In this document: positions 27,289 through 38,400 of the stretch, piece by piece | How the letters are laid out: every line of letters begins with the position of its first letter | Numbering within the stretch: position 1 is the stretch's first letter | Assembly: GCA_966211215.1 (NCBI GenBank) | Contig: CBIHNR010000021.1 | Location: 1-44,394, forward strand | Source of the DNA: Desertivirga sp966211215 | Lineage (GTDB): Bacteria > Bacteroidota > Bacteroidia > Sphingobacteriales > Sphingobacteriaceae | Direction: 5' to 3' | DNA length: 44,394 nucleotides | Notes under the pieces: generated by a model | Told to the model about the DNA's origin: nothing | The model's input: only the letters and a program-made list of their open reading frames with translations | Databases searched by the model: none | Position numbers and translations under genes: made by a program

Positions 27289-27861
27289 TTAAATCAGCAC
27301 AAGTTCTACCCTACTCTTTCTCGACCCTGAATATTCTCCCGCACTGCTATGCAACCAAAAATGCGCTTCTTCCACCAATCCTGCTTCTACCGGATTATTA
27401 TGTACATAGTCTAATCTTTGGTCAACCATCTCATTGGTACTTAATTCTATTGGATGATTATGCTGTTGCCAAAATTGAAAATCTTTGTTGCGTTCATTCT
27501 TCATGCCTGCACGTTTCATTTCCGAATAATCGGAAGAGGCTATCCATAATAACCACTCTCTTCTGCTTTCTTTATAATCAGCTTCCAATGTTTTTCTTAT
27601 ATGCCTTGAAGTAAAGCTTTTTAAATCCCTTATTACATCTGTCAAGTTATACCCTTCTTTGGTACTAATGATTAAATGTATATGGCTACTCATGATACAA
27701 TAAGCATGAACGTTTAAACCCTTATTCTCCTGACAATATTTAACGCTTTCATAGAATATATCTCTGTAAGTATCTCTTATAAAAACATCCAACCAGTACA
27801 CTATGGTAAACGTTACAAAATGTAATCCTTCCTGGTTGCGTATAGCATATTTTCTTCCCAT
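27289..27861 (-). CDS. REP-associated tyrosine transposase (RAYT, Y1_Tnp / IS200-like)
   Basis: A 190-residue HUH nuclease. The metal-binding motif is H60-I-H62 in HAYCIMSSHIHLIIST, and the diagnostic RAYT C-terminal block is DYVHNNPVEAGLVEEAHFWLHSSAGEY. Family members cut and rejoin single-stranded REP sequences through a tyrosine and are usually domesticated rather than mobile. The FWQ segment that normally precedes the catalytic Tyr reads FWQQHNHPIEL with no Tyr there, so either another residue (for example Y96) serves or the enzyme has changed. Length is typical and the frame is intact. REP hairpins on both sides support the assignment. It is flanked by two unrelated secreted-protein operons, so it may mark a rearrangement point. 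Confidence 0.9.
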   Translation of the reverse strand: MGRKYAIRNQEGLHFVTFTIVYWLDVFIRDTYRDIFYESVKYCQENKGLNVHAYCIMSSHIHLIISTKEGYNLTDVIRDLKSFTSRHIRKTLEADYKESRREWLLWIASSDYSEMKRAGMKNERNKDFQFWQQHNHPIELSTNEMVDQRLDYVHNNPVEAGLVEEAHFWLHSSAGEYSGSRKSRVELVLI

Positions 27862-27877
27862 TGGCTAAACTATGTCT

Positions 27878-27900
27878 GGTTGTAGTGTCCCGCTACGGTC
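27878..27900. repeat. REP-like hairpin 3 (degenerate)
   Basis: GGTTGTAGTG pairs with CGCTACGGTC only through several G:U pairs, with loop TCC. It lies 17 nt upstream of the transposase ATG and has the same layout as hairpin 2. Confidence 0.55.
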
Positions 27901-27978
27901 TTATTTTTTGATCCCTTTTCTTTAATCTGTATGACTTTTAGTCTCATTTTATTGCTTAACCTATCCCTTGTTCATTGT

Positions 27979-27999
27979 GTCGTAGCGAGACGCTACGAC
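27979..27999. repeat. REP hairpin 4 (inverted copy)
   Basis: GTCGTAGCG and CGCTACGAC form a perfect 9-bp stem with loop AGA. It is the reverse complement of the core of hairpin 2. It lies 40 nt beyond the immunity gene stop and might also help end that transcript, though no T-run follows. Confidence 0.75.
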
Positions 28000-28038
28000 T
28001 AGAATGGGCTGCAAGCTCGCGCTAGCTAGAGGGAATTT

Positions 28039-28635
28039 CTACCAGTACAAGTAGCCTCTACTGGTAATGTAATACTTTCGACTTTTTGTATCAAAGTATA
28101 CCAGCCCATATACACATAAATTTTTTAAGCCCTTTTGCAAGGAATATGCTTCTATTTTTTTTTTCAAGTTCAAGCTGTTCCATAAAGTATTAAGTCCTTC
28201 TAATAACTCAATTTCACTTAAACCAGTTCTGTATCTTAAAAACGCAATAATACTATCTCCGAAAAACCGATTAAAGTAACTCTTATTAAATAAAACAAGA
28301 CACCCACCAACATCGTCGGTATGAGTTCCTAAATTGTAGATATCTATTAATGCATTTACATGAAAATCTTTATCATTATATAAATTGAAGCTGTAGTCCG
28401 TGCCATTAAAATTCACGATGGAATTCACTTTTTCTGATAAGCTTCTGTCTGAAAGAAGAGATTCGATTACTGGTTTAAGTTCTTCCAACAAAACTTTCAA
28501 GGTTGAACCATTATAAGAAATTATGTCTTTCCATTTAAACAAATCTCCGTCAAGACTTTTAATTTCTTTTAATGTATCCGCGTTAATCGTGAAGTGAAGA
28601 TGTGATACATCTGATGAAAAGCAAATTTGTTCCAT
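28039..28635 (-). CDS. probable immunity protein for the RHS toxin
   Basis: A 198-residue protein without a signal peptide or membrane segment, hence cytosolic. I recognise no family. The ATG lies two bases after the stop of the 3383-residue RHS protein, the standard place for the immunity gene of a polymorphic toxin. A sampled 60-base stretch has about 30-35% G+C against about 50% in the RHS core, in line with the toxin tip and immunity gene moving together. Features visible are an acidic patch (GTHTDDVGGCLV), aromatic-rich hydrophobic segments (YFNRFFGDSIIAFLRY) and a C-terminal YFDTKSRKYYITSRGYLYW. It should bind and block the C-terminal tip in the producing cell. Immunity is inferred from position only. 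Confidence 0.72.
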   Translation of the reverse strand: MEQICFSSDVSHLHFTINADTLKEIKSLDGDLFKWKDIISYNGSTLKVLLEELKPVIESLLSDRSLSEKVNSIVNFNGTDYSFNLYNDKDFHVNALIDIYNLGTHTDDVGGCLVLFNKSYFNRFFGDSIIAFLRYRTGLSEIELLEGLNTLWNSLNLKKKIEAYSLQKGLKNLCVYGLVYFDTKSRKYYITSRGYLYW

Positions 28636-28637
28636 AA

Positions 28638-29440
28638 TTATTTAGTGAAAGTAGCCTCGACTCCATTACCGATTCTCTGAACTGTTACTTTATTAAATCC
28701 AGCGGCTTGAGCTTGTCCTCCTGACCAAGTAGACCAAGCTGCTTCAGTTTCAGAAGCTCCATTTTTAATTGCGTTATAAAATCTTTGAAGATTTATTGAA
28801 GATCCGTTTGCATACTCCGAACTTTCTATCCATTTAGCAGTAAATTTATCTGCTTTGGTCGTTTTCAATGCTTCCTTAAATATTTTGGTTCCTAATCCTT
28901 TTCCTTGTAATTCAGCTGGAACGTTTAAGTCCATCTGCAGTCCTTTTGATTCAGAAAATTCATAATATCCCAGATCTTTCCCTTTAAAAGAAGCATATGT
29001 AGCCCCACCTTCAAAAGATTCATAAACAATCGAAGACTTTACAACTTTCTTTATTGATGCGCCTAACAATCCAAAACCTTCTCCCAAAGCATAAGAAGTA
29101 GCAAGATTTGCCACCAACCCTCCGGCAAACCTAGATCTTGAAGCTAGATCGCCATTTATTACATTATCATTAAAACTTTTAACACTTGCATCTAACCTTG
29201 GTGTTTTAGGCTTGTAAGTTACGTTACTTACTGGAGATGAGCTCAATGCAACCTCTTCTAAAAACAAACCCATTTGCTTATACGTGTTTAATTTGTATGC
29301 CCCTCCTCCAGGTTTAAAGAAGTTATAAGTTCCTTCTATCGAATTATTTACTCCTGTCTCAAAATTGGTAGAAATAGTTTGAGAGGTTTTCCCATAAATC
29401 CCCAATTTTAACATAAACCACAAATCTTCAGCACCATCTA
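28638..29440 (-). other. C-terminal toxin region of the RHS protein, GNAT-like tip
   Basis: This region codes for about residues 3118-3383, after the RHS core. A linker (~3118-3260, SRFAGGLVANLATSYALGEG) leads to a tip of about 120 residues. The tip has strands ATYASFKG, LGYYEFSE and LQMDLNVPAEL, then QGKGLGTKIFKEALK. Q-x-x-G-x-G after a strand and before a helix is motif A of GNAT acetyltransferases, which binds acetyl-CoA. Next come strand KFTAKWIE, helix NLQRFYNAIKN, and GFNKVTVQRI near the end, in GNAT order. The assignment is a motif-level inference. Confidence 0.55.
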
Positions 29441-32400
29441 AATCTAGATTGGAAATCGGGCTGTTACCAGCATATTGATACGGAGTATACCAAGGAAAGT
29501 CTTTGGTCAACGGATCCACACTCAAAAACTTACCCAACCTCGGATCATAAATCCTCATTCCATAATCCTGTTGAGCTCCGACTATTTCATTCCCATTGGC
29601 ATCCTTTTTTACCTCATTGTCATTCTCCTTGCCATTAAAGCCATATCGGTATGAGCCCGAACTAAATGACCTTCCAGGTTGCAGCATCCCGCCTGGATAA
29701 TAATCCTGGGCACTTACCACATCCGCTTCATAGTTATCAGTAGTAGTGCTTAAATAAGTCCTCTTATCCGACACTACCGCCAATACGTTCCCTAAGTGAT
29801 TACTTAGCTCGTAATTCTTCTTACCTGTTAAATCCCATAAAGAAGTATTTTGTGTAGCTCCGAGCTTATGCTCTGGCTTCCACGTCCCCAAACGGGAACT
29901 GCCATATAATTGCTGCTCTTTCCAGTTAAAATCCCCTCCTTTATTATCGTACACCGCCAGGCTGTTCCCTTGTGCATCACGGGTATACCAGGTAATCAGA
30001 CCATTAACATTTTTACTTACCCGGTTGCCTGCGGCATCGTAACAGTAATCAATAGTGGTTCCGTCGGTTTTGGTGATCTTATCAATTTTACCATAAACCG
30101 TCCAGTCTATTTTGTTGATCTGGCCGCTTACATCCTTAACCAGGTTACCAATTTTATCGTAAGTGTAATTGTCATCCCCTTCGCTATCTAAATCCTCTAT
30201 ATAATTACCTATAGCAACTTCATCCTTCACGTGGCGGAGGCGGTTGTTCAGTAAATGGTTGTCGTACTTATCTCGGTTATAGGCATAGCTCAACTTGTCC
30301 ATTTCCATGGGCTTGCTTAGGCCATTACCATTCCGCAGGTAGGTTAAAATATTACCATTACCGTCATATGTAATACTTTCCTTTAAACTATCCAGCATCG
30401 TGCCCGCATTCCACGCCGTCTGAGCGCTTAAATGATGGTAGCGTATCTCCTTCAGGCGGTTTAACTGGTCGTATTTATAGGTATAACCGCTCGGCTCCCC
30501 ACTTCTTAATTTACTGATGGCAACTGTAGTATTGCTGATATTTCCGTTATATAAATTGTGGCCAGTAATATCGCCTTCCTGCGCCTGGTATTCTAAGCCA
30601 AAAGTTGTAAGCGCAGGATTTATCGCTTTATAATCACCTTTATAATAACCTAAAGAGTAAGCCATTACATCTTTAGGAAAAGTGGAGTGGGTTATACCAT
30701 CTTTTCCTATTTCGGTTTCAGGGTTAAGGGCTTGTCCGTTTACGCCTTTTAACCAACCTTGCAGGGTATAAGCATAATCTATCCCCTGTACCTGGCTCAA
30801 TTCAGCACCAAGTTGTACCCGCGCCAGCGGGCCATGTAAGTAATACTGGTACTCTGCATCTAATTTCTTAGAAGGCTTGATTATTTTGCTACCTAATCCA
30901 CCTGGGTTAACAAAAGCAGAAATACCACTGTATGCTTTTATTAAGCGGTTTTCTGCATCGTATTCGTATTCATAAAAGAAGCGGTCGGGCTGGTTATTCT
31001 GGTAAGCCACAAAATTTACTTTTCCGCTCACCAAATCGTACTCGTAATCTATTGTCTTTGTTCCAGTAGTGCCAAGCCCATCAATTTGCTGCACCAGCGA
31101 TTTTACATTACCTGATATATCATAATTGTAATAGCTGGCGTTCAAATTAGTGCTGGCAGGTGTTGGGCGGTAAATACTTGCCGCTACCCGTTTACGCAGG
31201 TTATTTTGAACCAGGCCTGCAGGAATTCCGTTTCCGGCTGCCGGGGCTTCATCATATAAAGTTTGTGTGATCTGGCTATTATCAGTATTCGCTTTAAATT
31301 TAGCATACACAGCCGGGTCTATTAATCCCGGTGCATTCAGGGTATCTGCCAATACCTCCGGATCATAATGCTTCTGCCCCACTTCTTTAATACGGCCCAA
31401 ATCATCGTATTGGGTGTAACTAAAGTTTTTATCATCCTTTTGCTGTGCATTCTGCGATACAATTAAACGGCTCAGGTCATCGTACCAGAACTTAGAAAGC
31501 CCTGCATCAGGAGTTTTCTGCTGTAACACTTGGTTGGTTGTATTATAGGCATACATAGTTTTAAGTGCGTGGTCAGGATAAATAGAAGTATAGCGGTTTT
31601 CTATTTTATCCGGGTTAACACCGCCAGCAAGCGTTTCGGAGTCTTCAGTTGGAATATTAAAACGGCACCACTCTATTAAGGCAGCATTAAGGCTTGCTTT
31701 AAGCTCTGGCTTGTCTGCCAGCATAAAACACGATTGTGTATAGTTTCCTGCTATTTCTTCAACAGTGAGGCCACGATTATAGGTACGCAGATACTTCAGG
31801 TAATCTAATTTCTCTGGCATTGCAGATCCATCTAATACCTCCCAACCGGATATCAGCTGATGCGGCCCCATAGCTGCACTTAATAGTTTACCATTAACAT
31901 ACACATTAAGTTCTCCCGACTGGAAATTCACCGATTGAACTACGAGGTGAATCCATGGGTTTAGTGGCAGCACCGGCGAAAGATCCAGAACTGCCTGGTT
32001 AGAACGAATGATATCAACCACTTTAGGGTTTGCAGCATTCTGTTCCAGGGTAAATATCTCCAGGTTCAGTTTATTTTTATCAAAAGCAGTATGAAGCATA
32101 AATTTATTGCCATACTCGCCTCCTACTACTGCCGGGCTAGTTGCCAGTAGCTGTGCAGGTTTGGTGGTTGGATTATACATCCACATTTCCATGGATTGAT
32201 TTCCATTGCTAAAGGCTTCGGTAAGCCTTCTTAAAGCTTTTGTTTTGTTCTCCAGTAATGGGAACAGGGCATCTTTTGTACAAACTGCATCATTCCGGTG
32301 TTCGCGTGCATCAGCTACCCAGTTTACCTCATCGGTAGTTAGCAGTTTAACACCTTCAGGCGGAACTGTTGTAATCAGGTTATCTGCCTGGTCATAATAA

Positions 32401-35400
32401 TACAAGGTATAGTGGTATACCTTTTGGGTTTCTTTTAAACTTACATTGGCTTTAGCTGCACCACAAATGTCAGTATAGGCAAGCATCGCCTTTTTACGCA
32501 GTTCTGGAATATACTCAGAATACTCCTGCTGGCCTTTAGCAACTGCCAGATCAATTTTAGTTCTGACATCATCATACAGGTCAGAAAAAATGGTAGGATA
32601 CACAGGCTGTGTACACAGCATCTCCGTGGTATTATCTGCTAAAGCTGCATAGGCCGCATATTGTGCAAACGAAGTAGCAAAACCCCATTTCTGATTAAGG
32701 AAATTAACGATGTTTTCTTCATATGCCGGATTAAGGTTATTTTTTTGCGGAATATCCTTATTAAAGATATCGGAGTAAGAATCTGTACCCTTTATTAAAT
32801 CTGGCACCTGATTTTTTAATTCATCAAGGGCATTTTTAAATTCCGTTTTGCTGATGCAGCCTTTTGCATTCGGATCAAGAAATATAGGATACGGTATCGA
32901 CTCCTCCAGCAAGTATTTGCACTGAGCACATGACTTAACAAGTATTTTAAAGGCATCCAGGCTAATGCCTATAGCGTCTTTATACTTTGCATCCAAACAT
33001 GCATAGAAATCTTCGTCGGTAGCCGGATTACCGCACTCTTGTCTTAGCGTTGCCAAACGCTGGCAAATAGCCGCATCCGTAGAGCTTATTTCCACATCAG
33101 ACATGCGTGGCTGGGCATCATACGGATAAGGAGAGTCCAGCAGCCATGGATTTAACTTTGCAGTAAATTGATTATTAGTGGTGTAAGTTTTAATAACCTC
33201 TGCAAAACTACGCAGGCCGGTAAAGGTAGTATTACTTGATGGCACATTGCTGGAGCCATTCATGTGATTTAAGTCTCCACCTGCGGTACAAATGGCTATC
33301 AACTTAGCTTTGAGCTCCGCTTGTTGAACCTCACTTAAACCGGCATCTTTGAATTTTGCCATCCAGTTTTGGGCCTGAGCCTCGCAGGATTCGGTAATCT
33401 CTGCAACAAGGTCCGTTTTTACCGACTCGGTTTCCGTGTCAAAATCTAACGGTGGGATTTCATAAGAAATATCGTCAAAGGCTGATTCTTTTACTTTTAA
33501 AGCGGGGTTTAATTTTACAACTATAGCATTCGACCGAGGAGAGGAACCACAACTGTTTGTGGCAATTGCTGTATACGTGCCTGAAATCAATGTCTTAAAA
33601 GTGCCTCCTTTTCCAACTGGAATTATTCCTCTATACCACTTTATTTCTCCAGGGCTGTTTGTTGTTAACTTTACCGATGTATTGCAATAGTCGTCTGCAG
33701 GTACTTTTGAAATAACGGGGGTAGTAATACCTTCGCTTTCCTCAATGCTTATAGTATTAGAACGATCATTAGAATAACAATTTCCACTAAAGGACTTCGC
33801 ATAGTAATCTCCTGCAATGCTAATTAAGAATGTTGCACCGGTTCCAATAAATTCGTCCGCGCTATTAAACCACCTTATTTCACCTTGGCCTCCTGTAGCG
33901 GCCAGGGCTGCTTGTCCACCCGGGCAAATCGTTTCCGCATTTGTACTAATTGCAGGTGGAAGAGGCAAGTCCTTTACAACTATAGTAACTTTATCAGAAA
34001 CTGAAGTACAACCGCTAGCATTAGTAACTGTCACATAATAATCGCCAGCCTCGCTTACTGTTACACTTTTCTTATCAGGCCCAGCCTCTCTATTGGTCCA
34101 TTCATAATTAGCGTAACCATCCGGAGCTGTTAAGGTTACTGTGTTCCCTTTACAAATACTTGTTGGGCCGGATGGGACAATAACTGGTTTTGCAGCTATA
34201 GAAGGAATTACAGCCATTACATCAGAGGTGGAGGTACAGCCATTAAAGTTGGTAACCTTTACCTGGTATTCTGCAAAATCTTGTACAATAATGGCACGAT
34301 TGGTACTAATTATTGTAGATGAACCTACTTTAAACCACTCATATTTGCTAAAGCCATTGGTTGCACTAAGCCCAATGCTGGTTCCCGGGCAAACTGTCAC
34401 TGAATTTGCAGTAGTGGCTAAATTGCTACCGATTACAGCAATTGAAGGCTTGGAGATCGGTTTAACCTGTACTTGTTTGGAGGGCGTAGTGAATGAACAT
34501 CCATTTGCATTGTACACAGTAACATAAAACATCTCTGAATTTGTCACAGTAATACTTTGGGTCTTAGCTCCATTACTCCATAACCAGCTATTGCCCTCGG
34601 GGGCCGTCAGCGTAACAGATCCTCCTGCGCAAAATTCAGTAGGTCCGGAAGTTATAATGTCGCCTGAAACTACAGGGAGAATATTAATAGCTTTAGCATC
34701 TGAAGTCGATGAACACCCACTGGCATTAATAACAGTAACCATATAATTTCCAGAAGCGTTTACCTGAACAGTTCTATTGTTACCGATGGTTGCACCTGTA
34801 GATTGTTCTTTCCAGAGATAAGTTGCATAACCCTCCGGAGCTTCCAAAATTGCATTGTCTCCCTGGCAATATCGGCTGTTTGCCTTTATATCAGGCTTAA
34901 GAATTGAATTCACAGTTACTACAATTGCATTCGATTCTGCAGTACATCCATTACTATTTGTTGCTTTTACTGAATAACTGGCCGTTTCATTAGCATAAAT
35001 AACAGGACCGGTAGCTCCATTACTCCATACATAATTAGAGAAGCCAGCTGTGGATTCCAGCTTTACGGTATTGCCCTGGCAAATATCTGTGTTTCCGGTA
35101 GCTTGAATTTCTACAACTGGAATTTCGCTGGTTATGTGCTTAATTTCAGAAGTCTTAGAACACTGTCCTCCATTAGATACAGTTACAAAATAATCCCCTG
35201 GTTCGTTTACATAAATTTGCGACGTTTCTTCTCCTGTACTCCACTTATAAGATGCGTATCCTTCAGGAGCGGATAACAGTAGAAACTGATTTTTGCAGGT
35301 TATAGTGGTAGAAAGTTGTTGCGGATAATCACTTGTAGTGGGATAAATCCATGGAGTTGTAAGCTCTGGTTCGCTTTCACGGCGGACGATCGTTTCTACG

Positions 35401-38400
35401 TATCCTGTCACTCCAACTGTTGTAAATGAGGTTTCTACATAATATGTCCCAGGGCTTAACCATGCACCAAAGGACGCAGCGTTTGAACCCCAACTGTAAG
35501 CATGCCCCAAATAATTATAATTGGCATCATACAAAGCGACTACAATTTGCGAATAGGGATTTGTTGCGGAAACAATTACAGATTCCGATTCCGATATGGT
35601 AAAACTAAAAGTACTATTTTCAGAAGAGTTAAGGTAGCTGGTATTATAAATTGGACAAGGGGTCAAAGGTCCCTCGTCTATTATATTGGCAGGACAAGTA
35701 GTAATCGTGATATTATCGGTATAATGACGATAAACTGAAACATTGTTATTTTCCACATACGAATAAGAGCCCTCATGATACCCGTTGTATTGGCCTGCTT
35801 TAGTAGTCGCAAAAGTTTGACTGGGAGAATTGCGCCCATCATTCCATCCATTTATGTTCCATGTTAGTGCTACATTTGAAGAAAGCGTAGGAAAATAATG
35901 ATCGCAAATTTCAGTAAAGTCAGATGAGATTGATATAGTTGGTAAATTATCTATTATATATTCCGCCGAAATTGCACTACATCCAAAACCATTGCTAACA
36001 GTAACTCTATATGTTCCAGCCTCTGTAATAGTAATTGATTGTGTATTCGCAAATTGAGTATTCGTGCCCTTACTCCATAGATAACTGGTATAACCATCTG
36101 GAGCTGAAAGAGTAATGGATCCTCCCTCTTTGAGCATATAGTGCCCTTGGGGATCAGAAATATAAGGCTGAACTACCTTAACTATGGGTACATCCACATT
36201 TGCGGTAGCTTTACTAATAGTAATTGTATTGCTTGGATAAGAGCCGTCACTATATTCTGATGCATAATAATCCCCTGTTTCACTTGCATCATATGACAGA
36301 CTTTGCCCTACAGAAATATTGTTTTTAAACCAATAAACAGGATTTGAACGATTGACAGTAATAGAAGTATTATCTGAAAAACATAAGGATGTTTTTGTTG
36401 TAGAAATTGCTAGAGGTGGAATGGCGGTTATTTCAAACGGAACTTTCTGGGAAACCCCACATTCATTACCAGCCATCACATAGTATTTACCTGTTTTGGC
36501 AATTTGAAATTCGAATTCATTTCCTAATCCTAACAACGAACCATCCTCAGTATACCACTGAGTAGTAACATTTTGAAAATTAGACTTATAAGAATATGGA
36601 TCTATCTTCAACAGCGCAGGTTTATTGCCATTCGTTTTTCTTTGATCAACAGGCGTAATCAATTGTGGACTTGATGCACTTATGTCGCCAGTAAAAATCA
36701 ATTCCTTAGATCTTAAACTTTGACCAGTAGCATTCACAGCTTGTAATGTTATTCTTAAAAAACCGGAATAATCTCTGTAAATAATATCTCCAAATACTCT
36801 ACGGTATCTATTATAATAATTAAAGTCGGAAGATTGAACAAGTCGAGGCTGTAATATTCCGTTAAAGAAGACTTTGTAATAGTTATCACCTTGCGAAAAT
36901 GCATCCCAAAGGCCATTTTCATTCGATCCACACAAATAAGTTCTTTTAACATTCGAATTATAGGCTAGTACTGGTGCTACCGGAGGTTTGTCAGCAACAA
37001 ATACTCTTATAGTATCTGAATATTTAGATAAATGTCCCTTTGGATACTTAACTGCTGCTACATAAAGCCCGGACTCTTGAGGATAAAATACATCTGAAGA
37101 TTGCTCGCTTACTATTGTTCCTCCGAAATTATAATATAAAGAAGGGTTAATGAAATCCTTCTGCATATAGTTCATTTTGTACCATACAAAAACTGCGCCC
37201 GACGGTAGGGTCTGGTCAGGCAATAGAGTAGCTTTAATATAACCCGAATTCTTTTTAATATTTCGCTTTACAATACCTTCATTAATTGCTATATCCGAAT
37301 TCTGTAATTCTGGAGGTAACGGCTGTGCATCCGGATTTACAATTTCTATAATTGGAGCAGGTGTGGAAGTTACTTCCAGTCTTGTAGAGGAACCGCAAGA
37401 GCCTTGACTGAAGCTGCAACCATATACTCCTGTTGCTGATACAGGAAGTGACAAACTCGTATTATTTCTATTCCACCAATAGAAGCTATACCCACTTTGA
37501 GCATTAACAACGTTCAAGGTTAAAGGACCAGAAACGGACAAATCGAAACTTCCTGTTGAGCTCTGTATGATTGGAGCAGCCGGTAGGTTATTTGGGCCTA
37601 CTTCAATTGTTTTGGACTTTTCTGACTCATAGCACTCGTTGGTTCTTGTTGCACAGTAAAATCCAGGCTCGGTCGCATATAAGTATCGGTTATTGGATGA
37701 AACTAACTGGTAACCTCCATCCGGTTGGGATCTATACCAGTTGATCTTATCGCCGAAATCATTTGCATAAAGAGATTTGCTAGACGCAGTACACTGCATT
37801 ACACCAATGTCAACTATGATTTTCTTTTTGTAGACTGCATTATCTGTTGCTATATAAGATATACATCGATCAACATCAATCCAAAAACACTGAGTACGAT
37901 CCAAGGAGTATATACCTGTCGTGCCTATGTATTGCTGTTCAAGGGAATTAAGCCATGGATCCGTCCCCCCTACATAACTAAACTGACGCAGCATTTGATA
38001 ACTATCAATAAGAGAAAGTTTATTAGACTTATCAAATCCAAAAAATTTTATTTTACCATAGTAGCCCTCTCTGTTAATTTCAGGCTTAACCAGTTTTCCA
38101 CGGTAGGGATCTGGATCGCTTGGGACGTATTTCATTATCCGACCGTTACCTTGATCAGCTATAAAAACATTCCCCTGAGGGTCAACATAAATTTGACCGG
38201 GAAAGCTTAGTCGGTTATATTCACTACCCTCCCCGGCTTCTGCCATTGTTTCTGTGTTAAAACCAGCAATTGGAATCCCACTAGCAGGGTTATCATGATT
38301 ATATTTTCGAACAATATGTTTTGTTTCGCTACAAGTATATATATCGTTCAGAGAATTTATAAAAATATTTTTAACACCGGGCTCGCTGGCAACCACTACA

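Larger units (their letters stand above)
27113..27999. mobile_element. REP-associated tyrosine transposase unit (RAYT with flanking REP hairpins)
   Basis: A Y1-type transposase gene (27289-27861) lies between paired hairpins of one sequence family: two on its 3' side and two on its 5' side. The outer copies at 27160-27182 and 27979-27999 are inverted relative to each other (loop TCT versus AGA). This is the organisation known as a REPtron, a single-copy domesticated transposase with the REP sequences it acts on. No terminal inverted repeats of a classical insertion sequence and no target duplication were seen. Confidence 0.7.

Noticed and set aside
37725..38210. Plus-strand reading frame of 161 codons
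   Set aside because: Lies wholly opposite the NHL/Ig-like region of the RHS gene, has no recognisable domain and odd composition; a shadow frame.
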